Below are positions 61,236 through 64,000 of a DNA stretch of 64,000 nt, piece by piece. The position numbers and the translations under genes were made by a program. Numbering within the stretch: the stretch's first letter is position 1; every line of letters starts with the position of its first letter. The notes below the pieces were generated by a model. The model was not told the DNA's origin, made no database searches, and saw nothing but the letters and a program-made list of their open reading frames with translations. Origin of the DNA: Jackrogersella multiformis (taxonomy: Eukaryota > Ascomycota > Sordariomycetes > Xylariales > Hypoxylaceae); contig CADCXD010000005.1 of assembly GCA_902806575.1 (NCBI GenBank), positions 2,170,001 to 2,234,000 on the forward strand, in the 5' to 3' direction.

Positions 61236-61327
61236 TCCGAATTGGTGTAGTGGCTAACATTTGACGCTCTCAAGATATCAACTCTTGGATTACCGTCAAG
61301 CCCGGGGTTCGATTCCCCGATTCGGAG
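61236..61327 (+). tRNA. tRNA-Glu (anticodon CUC) with a 20-nt intron
   Basis: The acceptor stem TCCGAAT pairs with ATTCGGA at the 3' end, and G at 61327 is the discriminator. The internal A box lies about 61243-61253 and the B box GGTTCGATTCC at 61306-61316, in a T arm with a perfect CCCGG/CCGGG-like stem (CCCGG..CCCCG). Anticodon stem TGACG (61262-61266) pairs with CGTCA (61294-61298). The loop reads C-T-CTC-A, giving anticodon CUC at 61269-61271. An intron at 61273-61292 follows position 37, the canonical site for fungal tRNA introns; removal leaves 72 nt. A T run follows the gene directly. Confidence 0.93.
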
Positions 61328-61943
61328 TTCTTTTTTTCCCCTCTCATTTTTTGCATCTTACATCTTGCATCTTTTTCTTTATATCTACATGTAATGCTAT
61401 TACTTACAAAAATAAGTCTGGACGTTGAGCCCATGCTATCTATCTATGAACATGAAACTATGCTACATCACGTATATGAAGAGAAAATAACAATTATAAT
61501 TTTGTTCGATTTTTCATACCTTTTTACAGTACTTACCTAGGAGGTACCTTATGACGAATGTGTTAGAAAAGTAATAGAAGAGGGGTCTTGCATTTTGTGA
61601 TACCCATATAAATGCATTATTATATAATACCTATGCATTTATGAGAAGAGATATGCTAGAAAAGTGGAACCAGCTCAAAAATTCGCTTAGCCCTCACGCA
61701 CACAAGGAAAAATAATTTGCTGGTGGTGGGATTTTATTCTTTCTAACTTCTAACATTCAAACATCACCAAATTTCAACCTTCGAGACCATCAACCACCAG
61801 AGTCGAGGTAAGTTTGCGCAAATCGTCCATTTTACTAGTACCATATACCCTTTTACCTTTCATCTAATATTGTATTATCCTCCCTCTTTATTTCTGATTT
61901 CCTAATTGACTAATATCTTCTCTTTAGATTTACGACCTTTACG
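61328..61943. other. Promoter and leader of ribosomal protein L4, with a 5' UTR intron
   Basis: After the tRNA terminator the sequence is AT-rich and non-coding. Near the end a good donor (GTAAGT at 61808) and acceptor (CTCTTTAG ending 61927) define a probable 120-nt intron in the 5' UTR, 16 bases before the start codon. This is typical of fungal ribosomal protein genes. Confidence 0.65.
61331..61337 (+). terminator. RNA polymerase III terminator (T7)
   Basis: A run of seven T residues starting four bases after the tRNA-Glu gene, the standard pol III stop signal. Confidence 0.85.
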
Positions 61944-63245
61944 ATGGCCTCGAGACCGACTGTCACCATCATCGGCAAGGATGGTTCTCCCTCGGGAGCT
62001 ACTCATACCATTCCTACCGTTTTCGCCTCCCCCATCCGACCCGACATTGTCCAGCAAGTTCACACCGGAATGGCAAAGAACAAGCGACAGCCGTATGCCG
62101 TGAGCGAGAAGGCTGGTCACCAAACCTCCGCCGAATCCTGGGGAACTGGTTAGTACTAGTAGTCTTTATAATCTATTTCGCTGTGGAGGGGTTAGATTGT
62201 TATGTTACCGCAATCAATGGATCAGCCTCTATATGAATTAACTTGGCGATAGTTGCATTGCAATTGCTAACAGTATCGCATAGGTCGCGCTGTTGCCCGT
62301 ATCCCCCGTGTTTCCGGTGGTGGTACCCACCGTGCTGGTCAGGCTGCCTTCGGTAACATGTGTCGTTCTGGTCGCATGTTCGCCCCTACCAAGATCTGGC
62401 GAAAGTGGCACATCAAGGTCAACCAGGGCCAGAAGTGAGTTGAACGGATTTTCTAGGCATTGGAATACTATGGCTAATACTTCGAAAGGCGATTCGCTAC
62501 TGCTTCCGCTCTTGCCGCTTCCGCTGTCCCCCCTCTATTGCTCGCCCGCGGTCACCAGATTTCTTCCGTCCCCGAAGTCCCTCTCGTTATTGACTCGGCC
62601 GCTTTCGAGGGTGGTGTTGCCGCCAAGACTGCGAGCGCCCTCGCCATCCTAAGCGCCGTCGGTGCTAGTGCCGATATCGAGAAGGCCAAGAAGTCGAAGA
62701 AGCTGCGCGCTGGTAAGGGTAAGCTGAGGGGCCGCCGATACCGCCAGCGACGTGGACCTCTAGTCATCTACGATCCCGAAGTTGATGGCAAGGATCTCGT
62801 CACCGGAACCCGTAACCTTCCCGGTGTTGAGACTAGCTCTGTCTATGCCCTCAATCTCCTCCAGCTCGCCCCTGGTGGCCACCTCGGCCGATTTATCGTC
62901 TGGACTTCGGCAGCATTCAAGGCCCTAGACAAGATCTACGGCACCACCACTACACCCTCTGAGTTGAAGAAGGACTTCCTGCTGCCTTCCAACCTGGTTT
63001 CCCAGGCTGACCTGAGCCGTCTGATCAACAGCTCCGAAATCCAGAGCGTTCTCGAGGCGCCCAAGGGTGGTCCTTTGACCAAGCGTGCTGCTGTGCAGAA
63101 GAACCCTCTACGCAACAAGCAAGTCATGCTGCGATTCAACCCGTACCACGCCACATTCGTGAAGGACAAGCTAGGTCAGCAGAAGGTAGACGGCAAGCCT
63201 CCAAAGACCGCTCAGACCTTCCTGGAGGTGCTGCGCGAGGATTAG
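61944..63245 (+). CDS. RPL4: 60S ribosomal protein L4 (uL4)
   Basis: Three exons (61944-62148, 62284-62434, 62489-63245) encode 370 aa, the usual fungal uL4 length. uL4 lines the peptide exit tunnel through an extended loop. Visible: MASRPTVTIIGKDG, the start of the globular fold (IPTVFASPIRPDIVQQVH), the tunnel loop rich in Gly/Arg (RIPRVSGGGTHRAGQAAFGN then MFAPTKIWRKWH), VPLVIDSAAF, and the basic RAGKGKLRGRRYRQRRGP segment. Next are YALNLLQLAPGGHLGRF and the eukaryote-specific C-terminal extension (KNPLRNKQVMLRFNPYH). Phases 1 and 2 fit. A further intron is likely in the 5' UTR. The gene is compact and probably highly expressed. Confidence 0.97.
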
Positions 63246-64000
63246 ACTAGCTTGGTGAGCAGCGTAGTCTAGAGGGAGGAAAATGGTGCATCGTTTGTTA
63301 AATCACGGCGTAATGGATCATAGGGTCATGAATCAATGGGCATTCTCATTATGATCGTCACACTTCCGACTTCAATGTCGATTATCCATGATGTCTAGTG
63401 AGTTTAGTTCGTCAACATGGTCATGACTTTGCGTATAGTAAACATACCCCATTGCGTTAAACAGTAAGCTTCACTTGGTAGCTAACGTGTCCCCTTTATC
63501 CCCTTCATAAATAAAACAGTTCTGAGGAGTATCCTCGTTACACATTTTCCCAGCTAAATTTAGCATGAGATATATGTGCCCTAGCCGGATTTAAATACCC
63601 ATTTCGATAGTGGGGCTAAATATAAAGTAGGTATGCCTGGGTTGGAGCTCGAGCGATACAATCTTATGAAAGATAACATAATATTGATCGCGAAGACTTG
63701 CCATTCAACTTTAACCTCCATCATGATCGGACCTCTCGCCAGCTGCTAGATATTACGATGTCATCACAGCTTTTATAGCTAATTGGTCACATAGCCTGGT
63801 AGCTAGTCATAGATAGCTCACATCATCGGAGCTCGGCAGCTGATAGAGATGATTATCAAGACAACTAAATATAGACGTTACTTCGTTTCGTTCTAAATCC
63901 GGGATAAATCATCTAGCTAGGTAGGTAGGGAACGTTTAATGGCTGGCGTGCATATCTACACTACGTACAGTCTCACATCGCTCATCTAATATTTCGCACA
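63246..64000. other. Downstream flank of RPL4
   Basis: 3' UTR and spacer, AT-leaning. It carries single TACCTAGC/GCTAGGTAGG-type words near 63915-63930 and several short TAGCT repeats (63740-63850). No open frame of note. Confidence 0.5.

Noticed and set aside
1..64000. CRISPR array, insertion sequence or intact transposon
   Set aside because: No spaced direct repeats, terminal inverted repeats with a transposase, reverse transcriptase or integrase motifs were seen in any frame; the sequence is eukaryotic.

Overview
This window looks like nuclear DNA of a filamentous ascomycete (Pezizomycotina, most likely a Sordariomycete). The reasons are short introns (about 45-135 nt) with GT..AG ends and CTAAC-type branch sites, fungal-specific protein families (FES1, fungal ULP2, WSC-domain peroxidase, fungal-type PFK-2), and long AT-leaning spacers full of the palindrome TACCTAGGTA. 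The organism call is inference; I cannot name a species.

Layout. 1.9-3.4 kb: GSK-3 kinase (-). 3.4-16.5 kb: a 13 kb stretch with no gene I can support, carrying microsatellites, minisatellites and TACCTAGGTA clusters. 16.5-20.0 kb: Elongator subunit ELP2 (+) convergent with a small subunit of serine palmitoyltransferase (-). 20.9-23.8 kb: mitochondrial GGQ release-factor-like protein (+) convergent with actin (-). 26.2-28.5 kb: Hsp70 exchange factor FES1 (+) convergent with mitochondrial ribosomal protein uL5m (-). 31.3-37.3 kb: ubiquitin-specific protease (+) convergent with 6-phosphofructo-2-kinase (-). 38.6-39.8 kb: TOM40 (+). 41.5-47.4 kb: an accessory-looking block with two paralogous unknown small genes (-) bracketing a patatin-like phospholipase (+) and a four-helix membrane protein (+). 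49.2 kb: a possible tiny secreted peptide. 50.1-55.7 kb: signal peptidase subunit SPC3 (+) convergent with SUMO protease ULP2 (-). 56.6-59.2 kb: secreted heme peroxidase with two WSC domains (-). 61.2 kb: intron-containing tRNA-Glu(CUC) (+). 61.9-63.2 kb: ribosomal protein L4 (+).

Most genes are housekeeping: signalling, tRNA modification, sphingolipid synthesis, mitochondrial translation and import, cytoskeleton, protein quality control, the ubiquitin and SUMO systems, glycolytic control, secretion and translation. No operon logic applies. Strands alternate almost strictly, giving convergent pairs with short gaps and divergent pairs with long spacers. The 41.5-47.4 kb block is the most novel part: its four genes share no obvious pathway with their neighbours, and two of them are duplicates of each other with a conserved intron position. 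All spliced models were built by eye from splice signals, phase and family resemblance; each coding total is a multiple of three except the unresolved 5' end of the PFK-2 gene.
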